Shown here one piece after another: positions 1 to 11,339 of a stretch of DNA of 64,000 nucleotides (position 1 is the first letter of the stretch; the number at the start of each line of letters is the position of its first letter). Where the stretch lies: contig CM039464.1 in assembly GCA_022414725.1 (NCBI GenBank), positions 8,661,447 through 8,725,446 on the forward strand, written 5' to 3'. The notes below the pieces were generated by a model. It had not been told where the DNA came from and did no database searches. It saw only the letters and a list, made by a program, of their open reading frames with translations. Source of the stretch: Microglena sp. YARC. Lineage: Eukaryota; Chlorophyta; Chlorophyceae; Chlamydomonadales; Chlamydomonadaceae. Both the position numbers and the translations under genes were made by a program.

Positions 1-984
1 CCCCCCCCCCCCTCCCCACAATACACCTCCCTGATAACCCCCACCCCTGATACTCCTCTGATACCCCCTGATAAACCCCTGGAAAAAAAAAACTGATAAA
101 CCCCTGATACCCCCCCCCCCCCCCCCCCCCCCCATCTTCCTGATACCCCCCTGGTACCCCTCTGATTCTCCCTGATACCCCGGATACCCTCTACTCCCTT
201 CCACCCCCTGATACCCCCCTGAACCCCCCCCCCTCCGAAACCCCTCTGCTCCCTACCCACCCCTGATACCCCTGAATCACCCCATCCTCCCGAAACCCTC
301 TGCTCCCCCACCCCTGATATCCCCCTGACCCCTGATACCTACCCACCCCGATACCAGTTACCCAGCCACAGTTTATTTTTTGGCTACGCGTAGCAGCTTC
401 TACCCAGCTCCCTTCCCGTCCTTTGGCCCCACACATACATCACCCATCCACCCACCACCCACCATCCATCCATCAACCCACCATCCATACATCCACCCAT
501 CCACCCACCACCTACCATCCATACATCAAGCCACCCCAACCCCAACCCCAAACCAATCTAACCCAACGCAACCCAACCCAACCCAATATAATCCAACCCA
601 ACCCAACATAATCCAGGCATCCATCGCCAGAGTTGCTGTGGACGTTGCCCAACCCAACCTGATCCAACCCAACCCAACCCAATGTAATCCAATATAATCC
701 AACCCAACCCAAATCAACCCAAACCAAACCAACCCAAACCAACCCAACCCAACCCAACCCAACCCAAACCAACCCAAACCAACCCAACCCAACCCAATCT
801 AAGCCCAAACCAAACGAAACCAACACAATCCAGGCATTCATCGCCAGCGTTGCTGTGGACTTTGCCCAACCCAACCTGATCCAACCCAACCCAACCCAAC
901 CCAACCAACCCAACCCAACCCAACCCAACCCAACCCAACCCAACCCAATCTCAGCCCAAACCAAATGAAACCAACATAATCCAG
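1..984. repeat. Low-complexity intron-like tract with pentanucleotide repeats
   Basis: C-rich sequence with long C runs and degenerate CTGATACCCC units (1-350), CATC/CACC-rich DNA (425-535), then an imperfect AACCC/CCAAC pentanucleotide array (about 540-975). Two partial copies of the start of the exon at 985, each with its preceding AG, are embedded at about 608-652 and 821-868. Open frames here (Trp/Gly/Val-rich on minus, Pro/Thr-rich on plus) are by-products of the repeats. About 364-425 matches the arm of the fold-back MITE family seen elsewhere in the window. Confidence 0.8.
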
Positions 985-1239
985 GCATTCATCGCCAGTG
1001 TTGCTGTGGACGTTGCCAAGGGTGCTGTCTCTTGGGGGAGACGTCTCATGGATCCCATCAACGCCCCTGGCTCTCTGCCTAAGGCGGTGCTACCTCCCTA
1101 CAACGGTGCCGAGGAGGAGGAGGATCACAGGACAGATGATGAAGAGCATCCGACAGAGGACCACATGCTGAGGGTCATAGCACTCATGCCCAAGGTACTT
1201 AATAGTATATTATTTTGTATGCAATTACATACCCCTGGT

Positions 1240-1284
<45 letters not shown>

Positions 1285-1296
1285 CTGCTTGCTTGT

Positions 1297-1348
<52 letters not shown>

Positions 1349-4016
1349 CTGCTTGCTTGCTAGCTGCAATATGTCTTATTTATTTTGATGATTAGTTGGA
1401 AGATCCTCCTGGATGTTTGAGGAGCATCCAACAAAGGACCACATGCTGAGGTTCATAGCGCTCTTGTCCGAGGTGCTGAAGTTGAACTTGAACTTGGCTA
1501 CGTAGCTCCAGCCAGAAATTTGGCTGCCCGCCGTTTTGGGCAGTAAAGAAAACATTTATCAGGAAAATGTAAACGATCTTGCTTGCCACCACCACTACCA
1601 CCCAGCACCATTACCACCACCACCACTACCACCCAGTACCACTACCACCACTACCACTACCACACACCACCATTACCATCCACCACCATGACCACCACCA
1701 CCACTACCACCATTACCACCACCACGACCACCCACCACCATTACCACCACCACCACTGCCACCCACCACCAATACCACCACCACCACCACCAATACCACC
1801 CACCACCATTACCACCACCACCACCACCACCATTACCACCATTACCACCACCACGACCACCCACCACCATTACCACCACCACCACTGCCGCCCACCACCA
1901 CTACCACCCAGGTGCTGGCAGCCTTCGACGCAGCCCTGCGTGTGGGAGGAAGTCACCCTGGGCTGCTTGAGGAGGAGGATGGCGTGCACGACATCATGAT
2001 CGCTGTCACCGAAGCTTCTAGGTGCAGGGCCAATGCTTATTTGTCAGAGTTTAAGGCTGAGGCCGAATCAGGTAAGGCTGGGCGATTGAGCAGTGGGCTG
2101 TTGAGAATAGGAGTGTGTCAGATATGAAGGTGTGTGTTTGTGTGTTACAGTCCAAGGGTAGGCCAAAGGTAGGGAGGTATTAGAGGCAGCCACCCTGATC
2201 TTGTCGATGAGGAGGATGGCGTGCACGACATCATGATCGCTGTTGCCGAGGCTTCGAAGTGCAGGGCTCAGGATTATTTATCCGAGTTTGTGGCTGAGGC
2301 TGAGTTAGGTAAGGCTGGGCGATTGAGCAGTGGGCTGTTAAGAATAGAAATGCTTAAGGTATCAGAGGTGGCCGCCCTGACCTTGTGGAAGTGGAGGTTG
2401 GTGTTCATGGCATTATGATCGCTGCCACTGAGGCTTCTTAGTGCAGGGCTAAGGATTATTTCTCCGAGTTTGAGGCTGAGGCTGAATCAAGTAAGGCAAG
2501 GCGATTAAGCACTGGGCTGCAGGGTACTACTTCTTGCCAAATTGGTCGGCGCTTAAAGCGCACAAACGTCAGATTGGTCAGCGCTTTTTAGTGCAAAAAG
2601 CGCAAAAACTGCACGCTGCGCCCACAGGGAGTTGAAAAGCTGCGCGAAACGCGCAGTGAGGCTCAAAAAGGTAGCGCGGCACCGCGCTGCCACGCGCGCT
2701 TAGCAGTACCCTGCTGGGCTGTTGAGCACAGACTGGGTAGTTTGGCGATTGAACACGGGTCGTTGAGCACTTAGCCGCGTTTCTTTACTGCTTGAACCCT
2801 GTGATTTTGAGGATGGTAGGAAGACCCCATTGGTTTTGTGTGGAGCGGGCTTGTCTTGGGTTAAATATGGCCTGTCTAAGACAATGTAAATGTTGAGGCT
2901 GAGTCGGCTGAGGGCTAAGGGCTGGGTGATTGGGCACTGGTCTGTTGAGAATGAGGATGAGTCAGGTAGTGCCGGATGATTGAGCACTGGGGGGGAAAAG
3001 CATGTAACAATCCAATCCAACCATGTCCTGTTTGATGATTGGTGGTTGGCCCCAATGCAAGCAAACGGGCTGCCCCCCTCAAGGGCATGCCTCGTAATAA
3101 GGCGTACTATTGAATTATATATTTATTGATGTTTTAATCCTGTCTGATGATTGCAGATGAGGCAGCTTACCGGCTGTACGGCCCACGATCAGAAGCCTGA
3201 TTAATGGGTTGGTGGTTGGCCCCAGTGTAAGCAAACGGGCTGGTCCCCTCAACCTGACGCCTCTTAATAAGGCGTTCTATGTATTTATGAATTTATCCTG
3301 TTTGATGATTGCAGATGAGTCAGCTTACCGCCTGTACGGCCCATGATCCGAGGCCTGATTGATGGTTTCGTGGTTGCCCCCAGTGTAAGCAAACGGGCTG
3401 GTCCCCTCAACCTCACGCCTCCTAATAAGGCGAACTATGTATTCATGTATTGATGTATTTATCATGTTTGATATATGCAGATGAGTCAGCTTACCGCCTG
3501 TACGGCCCATGATCCGAGGCCTGATTGATGGTTTCGTGGTTGCCCCCAGTGTAAGCAAACGGGCTGGTCCCCTCAACCTCACGCCTCCTAATAAGGCGAA
3601 CTATGTATTCATGTATTGATGTATTTATCATGTTTGATATATGCAGATGAGTCAGCTTACCGCCTGTACGGCCCACGATCCGAGGCCATGTTGGCAGCTG
3701 CACAAGCGGTGATAAATGGTGCCGAGAAGACCATGGACGCAGCCCCCCTCATCATGCCCCCCTTAAAGGCTGAGCGCAAGCTCCGTGAGGGCCAGGACTC
3801 CCTCCGAAAGCTGCAGAAGGCTGTGGGACCCTTGGCAGCAGCGGCTAGGGCAGTGGAGGAGGCTAGGCAGAAGGAGGAGGATGAGATGAGTGCGGAGGCT
3901 AAGGCGGACCGAAAGCGCACTGGGTGCACGCTGCAGCTCAGGTTGTTGCTGGTGCCTGGCCACGGATCCCAGGTATGCGTGTTTGTTTATTTGTTTTGTT
4001 TTGTTTTTTTTGTGCA

Positions 4017-4055
<39 letters not shown>

Positions 4056-6852
4056 GAAATCAGCTGCCGTACCTCATCTTCGCTTTATATGGAATGCTAG
4101 GTTGTTGCTGGTGCCTGGCCATGGCTCCCAGGTATGCATGTTTGTGTATTTGTTTTGTTCTGTGTATTTTTGTGCAGGGGGGTGGGTGCGGTGGGTGGGT
4201 GGGTGGGTGGGTGGGGGGGGGGGGGGGGCGCAGGAAAATCAGCTGCAGTAGCTCATCTTTGCTTTAAATATAATGCTAGGTTGCTGCTGGTGCCTGGCCA
4301 CAGATCCCAGGTAGTCATTTTCTTGTATTTGTTTTGGCGGAGCCCCCCTTCTGGGGGATGGGAGCCCCCAGGTTCACAGCGCTGTACATCTGACCACAAG
4401 AAGCACTAACCATTTATACATGTTTGTGTATTTCGGGGGCGGAGCCCCCCCTCCTGGGCGGTGGGAGCCCCTAGGGTCACAGCGTTGTACATCTGACCAC
4501 AAGAAACGCTAAACATGTTTGCATTTTTGTGTATTGTTTTGGCGGAGCCCCCCCTCCTGGGCGGTGGGAGCCCCCAGGGTCACAGCGTTGTACATCTGAC
4601 CACAAGAATCACAAAACATGTTTGCATTTTTGTGTTTTGTTTTGGCGGAGCCCCCCCTTCTGGGGGATGGGAGCCACCAGGGTCACAGCGCTGTACATCT
4701 GGCCACAAGAAAAACGGAACATTGTTTTTTGAATTTTGTATTTGCAGTCCAGGAGTAGCCAGCAACTGGGTGGTATGTTTTTGCAGTCCAAGTGTGGTGG
4801 TGGTGGTGTGTGGGGGTGTGAATGGAGGTCTCTAGGTCAGGAAACTGGCAGTTTTAGGAACCCCTCACCTTCAGTGTTTGTTATATATTATTTTACACCC
4901 AGGTACTGGAGTGAACTGTTTCAGTAGCATGACAAACATCTCCACAAGTATCACCATCAACCATCTACCTTAGATTGTCAAAAACACCCGACACCCTACA
5001 CTCTACACAAACCATCCTACACCCTACACCCTACATCCTACATAAACCACCCTCCACCAACCACTCATCCTTATCCTCCCTTCTCATTCTCCCTCCTCAT
5101 CTTCATCCATCACCTTCATCCTCACCACTCGTCCTCATGCCAGGTACTGGAGAGGACAAGTGCCATGAGTATTACAGGCAGCAGCCAGCAGCATGCATCC
5201 GCCAATTTGGTGGCAGCTAAATCACCCTACACCCTACACAAACCACCCTACACTCTACACCCTACACTCATCCACGTATCCTCATCCTCATCCTCATCCT
5301 CATCCTCATCCTCATCCTCATGTTTATCCTCACCACCCATCCTCACCACTCATGCCAGGTACTGGAGAGGACAAGCGCCATGGCAATTCCAGGCAGCAGC
5401 CAGCAGCAGGTCTCCGCCGATGTGGTGGCGTCTGAACCATGGGAGGTGGTCATCCAGTTTGTGCCACACACAGAAGAGGATGGTAAGTATTTTATGTGTA
5501 TTTGTTGTGTGTTTGTTGTGCACGTGTTGTGTATTTGTTGGTGTGCGTGTGTTGTTTTGTATTTGTTGTGTATTTGCTGTGCATCTCCCCTTTCTCCCCT
5601 CTCCCCCCTTCCCGTTCCCCTATCTCCTCTCTCCTCCCCCCCCCCCCCCCCCCCCCCCCCCGCTCCCCCCTCCCCGCTCCCCGCTCCCCCCTCCCCTCTC
5701 TCCTCTCCCCCCTCCCCCTCCCCTCTCTCCTCTCCCCCCTCACCCCTCTCCACTCTTCCCTCTCCCCCATCCCTGCCATCTCAGGCCTCAACACCCACAG
5801 GTGGCTTGGTTTGACAGAGTCAGACGCTACCCTGAAAGTGGACACACAAAACACACAACACATATACAGCACAGCACACAAGACACACACAACAGCTACC
5901 CGCTATACACTACTTGCTTACACTCTTCCCTCTCCCCTCTCCTCCACCCCTGTATGTATGTTACAGTCCAGGGTAGGCCAAATAGGCTAAAGGGGCTTGC
6001 CCAACCATGATAGGAAGGGATAAAAAGAAAAAGCATTGATGAACTAAACCCCAAGCCCCTGCCACCTCAGGCCTCAACACCCACAGCTGGCTTGATGTGA
6101 CTGAGTCAGACGACCCCATCCCCTCTCCCCCCTCTCCCCCTCTCCCTCTCCCCTCTCCCCTGTTAATTCTCTCCCCTCTCCCCCATCCTCTCTCCCCTCC
6201 CTCCTCCACCTTTCACCCCTCACCTGTCCCCTCGCCCCACCCCTGCCACCTCAGGCCTCAACACCCACAGCTGGCTTGATCTAACTGAATCAGACGCCAC
6301 CCTGGCAGTCGAGCAGATGTGCTTGAAAGACGTGGAGCTGACTAAGATGTCTGAGTACGGCGGTACTGACTTCGAGACGAACACTGCCCCTGCTAAGGCT
6401 GTCCTTAAACGCCCAGCGCTATCTGCCTTGCTGCGTCCGTACGTCATTCTCATGTCGGCACGCAACAAGGTGGCAGCTGCAGCTGCAGCAGCTGAAGGCA
6501 AATGCCCTGATCCCGCCACCTTACTATCAAGCTCCCTCCTAGGCTCAATAGAGGTAAGAAGAAAAATTGAAAAAGTTCAAGTTCAAGTTCAATAGGGGTA
6601 CACTGATAAATATTTTCGGTTTGTTAGCTCCAGCCAACAATTTATATCAATCTGCCTTCTGCTGATCTTGCCACATTGCTTTCAAGCTCCCTCCTAGGCG
6701 CAATAGAGGTAAGGAGAAAACAAATGTTGTCGTTGTTGTTCGCGTTTACATTTCCCTGGTAAAAAAAAATACTGCCAAAAACGGCATGCAGCCAAATTGC
6801 TGTCTGAAGCTATGTAACCAAGTTCAAGTTAAAGTTCAGTAGAGGTAACCTC

Positions 6853-6914
<62 letters not shown>

Positions 6915-7881
6915 GTTTTGTTACCTCCAGCCAACAATTGCTATCAATCTCCCTCCTGGTAACCCTGTCACATTTCTATCAAGCTCCCTGCTAGACTCAA
7001 GAGAGGTACCCTCCTATATATTTTTGTAACATGGCTCCAGCCAACAATTTGGCTGCTCGCCGTCTTGGGCAGTCAAAATGATGGCTAGGGAAATGTAATC
7101 GTTATCCTCATAATCATAATTAATATAATCAAAAACTAAGCATTCTTCTTCTTCCAAAAGTCTAAGCATTCTCATCAGATGTACTTCTAATGTCTTCATC
7201 AAATGTACTTCTAATGTCTTCATCAAATGTACTTCTAATGTCTTCATCAAATGTACTTCTAATGTCTTCAGACATTCATGGATAAACTGAACCCCAACAA
7301 ATCATAAACGACAGGGGTGCTATGCAGATAATGTAGCTGTAATTGTACGTTCCAGTCCAGGGGTAGGCCAAATAGGCTTAAGGGACAAAAAATCATTGAT
7401 TAACTGATCCCCAAACAATCATTTTACCGACAGGGGCCCTGAGTTTGTGCTACAGTGATAATTTAAGTATACAATTTAAAAGACATAACTCATTACCAAA
7501 AGACAAAACTCATTACTGAAGGACAAACTCAGTACTCGTTTAAATACATTGTCGAATATGCCGTAGGTGTCCTCTTATATGGTGTCCTCCAACGTCACTA
7601 TTCTAAATACCATATATTTTTGAATATGGCATACGGGTACCCTCCTATGTGATGTCCCCCAACATAGCTATTCTCATTTTTTTCTCAACCCTAAACCCTA
7701 AAACCCTAAATATGTTATTGACTACGTTATGTAGGTACCCTCCTATGTGGTGTCATCCAACATGCGCCAATTCAACCGCTGGGAACGCTCGGTGACCAAC
7801 ATCTCTGCCAGCTCACAGCTCGTGCTCCGTGGCTTCATCCGCGCACGCTTGATGGCGATCGAAGACTTGGCACCCATTGAG
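985..7881 (+). CDS. Unrecognised multi-exon gene, partial (six exons)
   Basis: I do not recognise the product. Six coding blocks bounded by AG/GT can be joined: 985-1194, 1912-2071, 3647-3972, 5359-5482, 6255-6553 and 7735-7881. Phases at the five junctions (0, 1, 0, 1, 0) all fit and no stop appears in the joined frame, about 422 codons. Block 1 starts AFIASVAVDVAKG and has an acidic EEEEDHRTDDEEHPTED stretch. Block 3 (about 108 residues) is Ala/Glu/Lys-rich and likely helical or coiled-coil around KLREGQDSLRKLQKAVG. Block 5 has an alanine run (KVAAAAAAAEGK). Block 6 contains MRQFNRWERSVTNIS. No catalytic motif is visible. The 5' end lies upstream of the window or is unrecognised. The last donor is phase 0 and the exon at 19094 starts in phase 0, so these exons may be the N-terminal half of the nucleotidyltransferase/TPR/beta-helix gene downstream. 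Confidence 0.72.
1195..1911. repeat. Intron with (CTTG)n and (CCA)n arrays
   Basis: Holds a CTTG tetranucleotide array (about 1240-1360) and a CCA/CCATTA trinucleotide array (about 1586-1910) that runs into the acceptor of the next exon. Between them are a degenerate copy of the preceding exon's 3' portion (about 1411-1480, still reading EEHPTKDHMLRFIALLSEVLK-like) and a dispersed CAAGTT-family repeat on the minus strand (1474-1572). Confidence 0.8.
2072..2519 (+). repeat. Two degenerate tandem copies of exon 1912-2071 plus donor
   Basis: About 2189-2312 and 2370-2493 repeat the 3' part of the upstream exon (DGVHDIMIAV...EASKCRAQDYLSEF) and continue through the GTAAGGCTGGG donor into intron sequence. 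The first copy is nearly open. The second has decayed and carries an in-frame TAG after EAS. This is a duplicated exon/intron boundary rather than a clean exon duplication. Confidence 0.75.
2520..2713 (+). mobile_element. hAT-type MITE, copy 1 (194 bp)
   Basis: Begins CAGGGTACTAC and ends GCAGTACCCTG, an 11 bp terminal inverted repeat with one mismatch. It is flanked by a perfect 8 bp direct repeat CTGGGCTG (2512-2519 and 2714-2721). An 8 bp target duplication with CAGGG termini is typical of hAT elements. The interior is GC-rich and full of GCGC motifs, with no coding capacity. A second copy lies inverted at 8404-8594. Confidence 0.9.
2722..3646 (+). repeat. Intron with three truncated copies of the next exon's 5' edge
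   Basis: Units of about 160-175 bp at 3139-3296, 3297-3470 and 3471-3632 each contain a TTTGATnATnGCAG acceptor followed by about 40 bp of the exon that truly starts at 3647 (GATGAGTCAGCTTACCGCCT), then switch to unrelated sequence. That sequence includes a dispersed 'CCCCTCAACCTCACGCCT...AATAAGGCG' repeat also present near 28.4 and 36.7 kb. Only the fourth unit continues into the long open exon. About 2800-2890 resembles a dispersed repeat near 40.43 and 41.41 kb. Confidence 0.8.
3973..5358 (+). repeat. Intron with poly-G tracts and a 4-copy minisatellite
   Basis: After the exon donor at 3972 there are two further copies of the exon's last 30 bp plus donor (4099-4133, 4279-4313), separated by long G runs (4017-4052, 4176-4230). 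About 4330-4735 is a four-copy tandem repeat of roughly 90-105 bp (GGCGGAGCCCCCC...GACCACAAGAA). CTACACC- and CATCCT-rich tracts at 4990-5130 and 5220-5350 precede two copies of the next exon's 5' edge (about 5131 and 5351); only the second has a good donor. Confidence 0.8.
5483..6254 (+). repeat. Intron with CT-rich tract and two copies of the next exon's 5' edge
   Basis: TTGTGTGT-rich, then CCCTCTCC polypyrimidine (5580-5770, 6120-6235). The acceptor region CTGCCAYCTCAG|GCCTCAACACCCACAG occurs three times: about 5776, 6060 and 6244. Only the last continues as open coding sequence. A dispersed 'ACAGTCCAGGGTAGGCC' repeat lies at about 5963-6060. Confidence 0.8.
6554..7734 (+). repeat. Intron with exon-edge copies, (AT)n and a telomere-like stretch
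   Basis: Two degraded copies of the preceding exon's 3' end plus donor (about 6655-6714, 6955-7010) and two of the following exon's 5' edge (about 7560-7605, 7625-7668) flank the intron. Also present: CAAGTT-family repeats (6725-6845; 7028-7105, minus), (AT)n at 6855-6912, a 22 bp ATGTACTTCTAATGTCTTCA-like tandem repeat (7179-7270), a dispersed ACAGTCCAGGGG repeat (7345-7430), and three plant-type telomere-like units at 7689-7710. Confidence 0.8.
7689..7710. repeat. Interstitial CCCTAAA-like stretch
   Basis: CCCTAAACCCTAAAACCCTAAA, three imperfect plant-type telomere units about 25 bp upstream of an exon acceptor. Too short to be a telomere. It may be a repair scar or chance. Confidence 0.6.
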
Positions 7882-7884
7882 GTA

Positions 7885-8265
7885 CCTGCAGACTTTGAGA
7901 TGCCATGATGAGCCGGCAGCTGGCGTAGGGTGCCTAGCTGGCATGATGCCATGATGCGCCGGCAGCTGGCAGAGGGTGCCTAGCTAGCATGATGCCATGA
8001 TGCGCCGGTAGCTGGCATGGGGTGCCTAGCTGGCATGATGCCATGATGCGCCGGCAGCTGGCATGATGCTATGATGCGCCGGCAGCTGGCGTAGGGTGCC
8101 TAGCTGGCATGATGTCCATGCTGAGCCGGCAGCTGGTGTAGGGTGCCTAGCTGGCATGATGCCATGATGCGCCGGCAGCTGGCGTAGGGTGCCTAGCTGG
8201 CATGATGTCCATGCTGCGCTGGCAGCTGGTGTAGGGTGCCTAGCTGGCATTATGTGCTGGCATGG
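7885..8265. repeat. Minisatellite of GCCGGCAGCTGGC units
   Basis: About eight imperfect copies of a mixed-length (about 45-65 bp) unit containing GCCGGCAGCTGGCRTAGGG and TGCCTAGCTGGCATGATG. Open frames across it have the repeat's periodicity and are not genes. Confidence 0.85.
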
Positions 8266-8403
8266 GGTGACAGCGGTGCAGCGGGTGGCAGGGGTGGGGT
8301 GGCGGAGTGGCAGCTGATGCAGGCGCCATACAGGGAAGGTAATATATACACGGAAGAGGGCAGAAGTGCGACATGAATAGGTTACTCAAGTTCCCATGTC
8401 TAT

Positions 8404-8594
8404 CAGGGTACTACAAAGCGCGCGCGGCAGCGCGATTTCGCGCATGCTTTTTGAGCCCCACTGCGCTTTTCGCACAGTTCAACCCTTTGAGGGCGCAGCG
8501 CGCGTTTTTTGCGCTTATTGCACTAAAAAGCGCTGACCAATTTGACGTTTGTGCACTTTGAGCGCTGACCAATTTGACAAAATGTAGTACCCTG
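8404..8594 (-). mobile_element. hAT-type MITE, copy 2 (191 bp, inverted)
   Basis: CAGGGTACTAC ... GTAGTACCCTG termini with a perfect 8 bp target duplication ATGTCTAT (8396-8403 and 8595-8602). The reverse complement aligns along its whole length with the copy at 2520-2713, so the two lie in opposite orientation. Confidence 0.92.
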
Positions 8595-10273
8595 ATGTCT
8601 ATGCCTAACACTCAAATAACCATATGGCATTTGGAATCCAAGATTTCATGTGCCCTATAACTATCTCTCTGTTACATGTGGTGTAGTAGTGTAGAGCTCG
8701 TTTTGTAGCAATTTCATAATTTTATCCCGGGGTATACCATTTTATATGGTTTTGTTATAGTGCACATAATCACACTAGACAGATGGAAGAGTGTTCGTAT
8801 GCACTGTTAAGCACCGCATTTGTTGAGATACACATACACTTACATACCATAGACTGACGGTATAGTATGCATCAGGGTGAACTGACGATGAATTATTACG
8901 AGAATATGTATGGCGCTCCAAATGGACCTCCAATGTGTTTTTTTTACTTTTTCAACAGCATTGTGTACTTGAACTTGAACTTGAACTTGAACTTGGTTAA
9001 ATAGCTTCAGCCAGCAATCTGGTCGCCTTCTCATCCAGTACTCCTGAACCCCCAAATGTCATTCTGGCAGAGGCTAAGCTGATTACTATACTCTGGTGAA
9101 CTGATGATAAAAAGGCATCTCAGAGTAGCAGGTATGGTGTTGTTGTTGGTGTAACAGTCCAGGGGTAGGCCAAAGGGACTTGCCCAACCGTGACAGGAGA
9201 GGCTAAAACGAACAAGTTCTATGCAGCGTCGCCTGCAACGCTAAAAAATGGCGTAGAGTGATCGCGAGAGAGCAGGGGGGCAGGGGCAACGGAAGCGAGT
9301 TAGTTTATAGACCGTTGGCTGGCGTGTTAGGCTTCATCACGGTCAGACAAGAGGGGGCTCCGCCAAAAATACAAATGAACTGAAAACCAAACAATGGTGG
9401 AGGCTATCTTAGTACAGACCAGGGTACCCGAATGAAAAAAATCACCAGATTTTTGAAAGAAGGGGTCACACCAATTAAAATGTCCGTTCGTCCGTTAGAC
9501 CCGTTAGTTAGTTAGTTAGATAGTTAGTTAGTTAGTTAGTCACAAAACAACATTTTCAGGTTTCATGAAAAACATCAAAAACTTGAACATTCTATATGTT
9601 ATATGAATTACCGTTTAAGACTCATTTATGCCGGACAAATTCTCACCAGAGCACATTTGAGTATTTGACCATCGCAATTTAAGAAAAGGAGCTAAGGTTG
9701 GGCCAAATAGCCACAATTAATGGTTAACAATTAGATGTGAGGACTGAGGGTGCATTGAGCTAACATTTCAAATCTGGACCACTTAAACATGTGCATATAT
9801 ATAGGCTTGGGAGCAGAATTACAGGAACGTTCAATACTGCTTTAAATCCAACAACCGTTAAAAACTATATTTTCGTCACTTTATAGCCAACAAAGCTGCA
9901 AAATCCATCGATTCAATGGAATTCAATTGCATGAAATTAAATTTAATCCGATTCGAGTTGATAAATGTAAAGCAATTACATGCATTCAAATGACGTTGAT
10001 TAAATTAAATTGAAAGGAATACAATTGAATTAAAATAACACAACATTCGATGCAATTAAATAAAAATCAATTGAATTCAGAATTAAATTCATTTCATTCG
10101 GGACTTGCCACCAGGCGCCCTTAATAAAATCGGTTCCTTTGCACCAGCAAGATGCCAAATAGCACATGGCTTACCACGCCCGCCATGAGATTCAACTTAC
10201 TACATCCTAGCATACACACTTACTGGATGAGCACAGGACTGGTGGGTAGGGTACTAGGGTCAGTTGTGTATTG
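8595..10273. other. Non-coding AT-rich stretch with dispersed repeats
   Basis: No convincing gene. Contains a CAAGTT-family repeat on minus (about 8945-9040), an ACAGTCCAGGGG-family repeat (about 9150-9215), a (TTAG)n-containing element (9420-9640, with an inverted copy at 24285-24490) and AATTRAAT-rich DNA (9900-10090). Confidence 0.7.
9420..9640 (+). mobile_element. Dispersed element with internal (TTAG)n
   Basis: Shares order and sequence with the reverse complement of about 24285-24490: an AAAAAATC...TTTGAAAGAA-like lead, a GTTAGTTAG array, then TCACAAAACAACATTTTCAGG and AACTTGAACATTCTATATG. Ends are not sharply resolved and no coding capacity is visible. Confidence 0.7.
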
Positions 10274-10438
10274 CACCGCTTCTTTTTGGGGCTGTGCGTA
10301 GCAGCTTCTCGGCAGCTCCTTTCACCCACCCTTGGGGCTAACCTGAAGTTAGATAGTGTGTCTTAAAGCTGACATGATGGGCATTATAATGCAGCTAACA
10401 GCTTTGGGCCTGCGTAGCCCCAAAAAGAAAGAGTGGTG
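10274..10438. mobile_element. Fold-back MITE (GTAGCAGCTTCT family)
   Basis: Imperfect inverted repeat: TTTTTGGGGCTGTGCGTAGC...AGCTTCTCGGCAGCTCC on the left, GCGTAGCCCCAAAAAGAAA on the right. The same arms occur at 16905-17105, 19838-20041, 20498-20672, 28647-28844, 37093-38215 and 42498-42692. Non-coding, probably a non-autonomous DNA transposon. Confidence 0.7.
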
Positions 10439-10596
10439 TATTACGTATTTTGGGGATAGCAGAGTAAGCTTGGGAAGGATTAACACTCATACTCTAAACT
10501 CCGGAGTACCACACATATGTTGATGCAGTCCAGGGGTAGGCTTAATTCCTATATCGAAGGTCTTTACGAGCCTAGATGTACTTGCGATATTGAAGT

Positions 10597-10612
10597 GGTG
10601 TTGAAAAACACC
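10597..10612 (-). terminator. Histone 3' stem-loop of H2A copy 1
   Basis: Read on minus: GGTGTT-TTTC-AACACC, a 6 bp stem and 4 nt loop, about 50 nt past the H2A stop. It matches the conserved 3' processing stem-loop of replication-dependent histone mRNAs. Confidence 0.9.
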
Positions 10613-10664
10613 GGTTGTGTGGTATGTGTGTGTAGCGTTGGATTCAGGATGCCCACTGCGTCGC

Positions 10665-11054
10665 TTAGAGAGAGGCGGAATCCATCTCCTTCTTGGACGA
10701 CTTCTTGGGGAGCAACACAGAGTGGATGTTGGGCAGCACTCCGCCATTGGCGATCGTGACGGAGCCCAGCAGCTTGGACAGCTCCTCGTCGTTGCGGATG
10801 GCCAGTTGGACGTGACGGGGGACGATCCGGGTCTTCTTGTTGTCGCGGGCAGCGTTGCCAGCTAACTCCAGGACCTCGGCACACAAGTATTCGAGGACGG
10901 CAGCCAGGTACACAGGGGCACCAGCGCCAACGCGCTCGGCGTACTTGCCCTTCTTCAGGTATCGAGCAACACGGCCCACAGGGAACTGCAGTCCAGCCTT
11001 GGAGCTGCGAGAAACAGACTTCTTGCCTCCACGGCCTCCAGTTTTGCCTGCCAT
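10665..11054 (-). CDS. H2A: Histone H2A, copy 1
   Basis: A 129-residue core histone H2A, which pairs with H2B in the nucleosome. Start chosen at [21 protein letters not shown]; frames extending upstream are not H2A-like. Visible family motifs: [29 protein letters not shown] (longer block at about residues 21-50), [38 protein letters not shown] and [15 protein letters not shown]. The C-terminal tail [11 protein letters not shown] has no SQ-E/D-hydrophobic motif, so it is not H2A.X. Intronless, GC-rich coding, divergent from H2B with a shared promoter of about 285 bp, and followed by a 3' stem-loop: a replication-dependent arrangement. It differs from copy 2 by a few residues, including the tail (KKEMDSASL versus KREMDSASV). 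Confidence 0.97.
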   Translation of the reverse strand: MAGKTGGRGGKKSVSRSSKAGLQFPVGRVARYLKKGKYAERVGAGAPVYLAAVLEYLCAEVLELAGNAARDNKKTRIVPRHVQLAIRNDEELSKLLGSVTIANGGVLPNIHSVLLPKKSSKKEMDSASL

Positions 11055-11339
11055 TGTAGTGATTGGTCGAGGTCGGTAACGAGCTGATGAGCAGTTGTGT
11101 TGTTCTTCTTCGTGTCGAGGCCAAGTAAATACAATCCATTGGGTCCTGTTGATCCGAGTCCGATCTAGACCCCTCCTGTCCGATGTCCGCCGCAGTTCGG
11201 TTAGGTCCTGCTGATCCGTTGTCAGCGTTGACCCTGGCGTTGACCCTGGCTTCGACAGGAACAGTATAGACGCTTCGCGTCGCCGACACACCAGAGACGT
11301 ATATATTTGATTATTACCATCAACCTACAACTCACTACA
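11055..11339. promoter_or_regulatory. Bidirectional H2A/H2B promoter, copy 1
   Basis: 285 bp between divergent start codons. Contains CTGTTGATCCG (11146-11156) and CTGCTGATCCG (11208-11218), a motif found twice in every histone intergenic region of this window. It also has a GTTGACCCTGGC direct repeat (about 11226-11250) and TATATATTT (about 11300-11307) on the H2B side. Confidence 0.7.

Noticed and set aside
512..988. Trp/Gly/Val-rich minus frame of about 158 codons
   Set aside because: Product of the AACCC-type pentanucleotide array; it reads antisense to the exon at 985.
8322..8337. 16 bp micro-exon GCGCCATACAGGGAAG between AG and GT
   Set aside because: Its phase fits neither the donor at 7881 followed by the acceptor at 19094 nor any other exon; probably chance.
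10564..11289. 241-codon minus frame overlapping H2A
   Set aside because: Shadow of H2A copy 1 in another frame; no family features.
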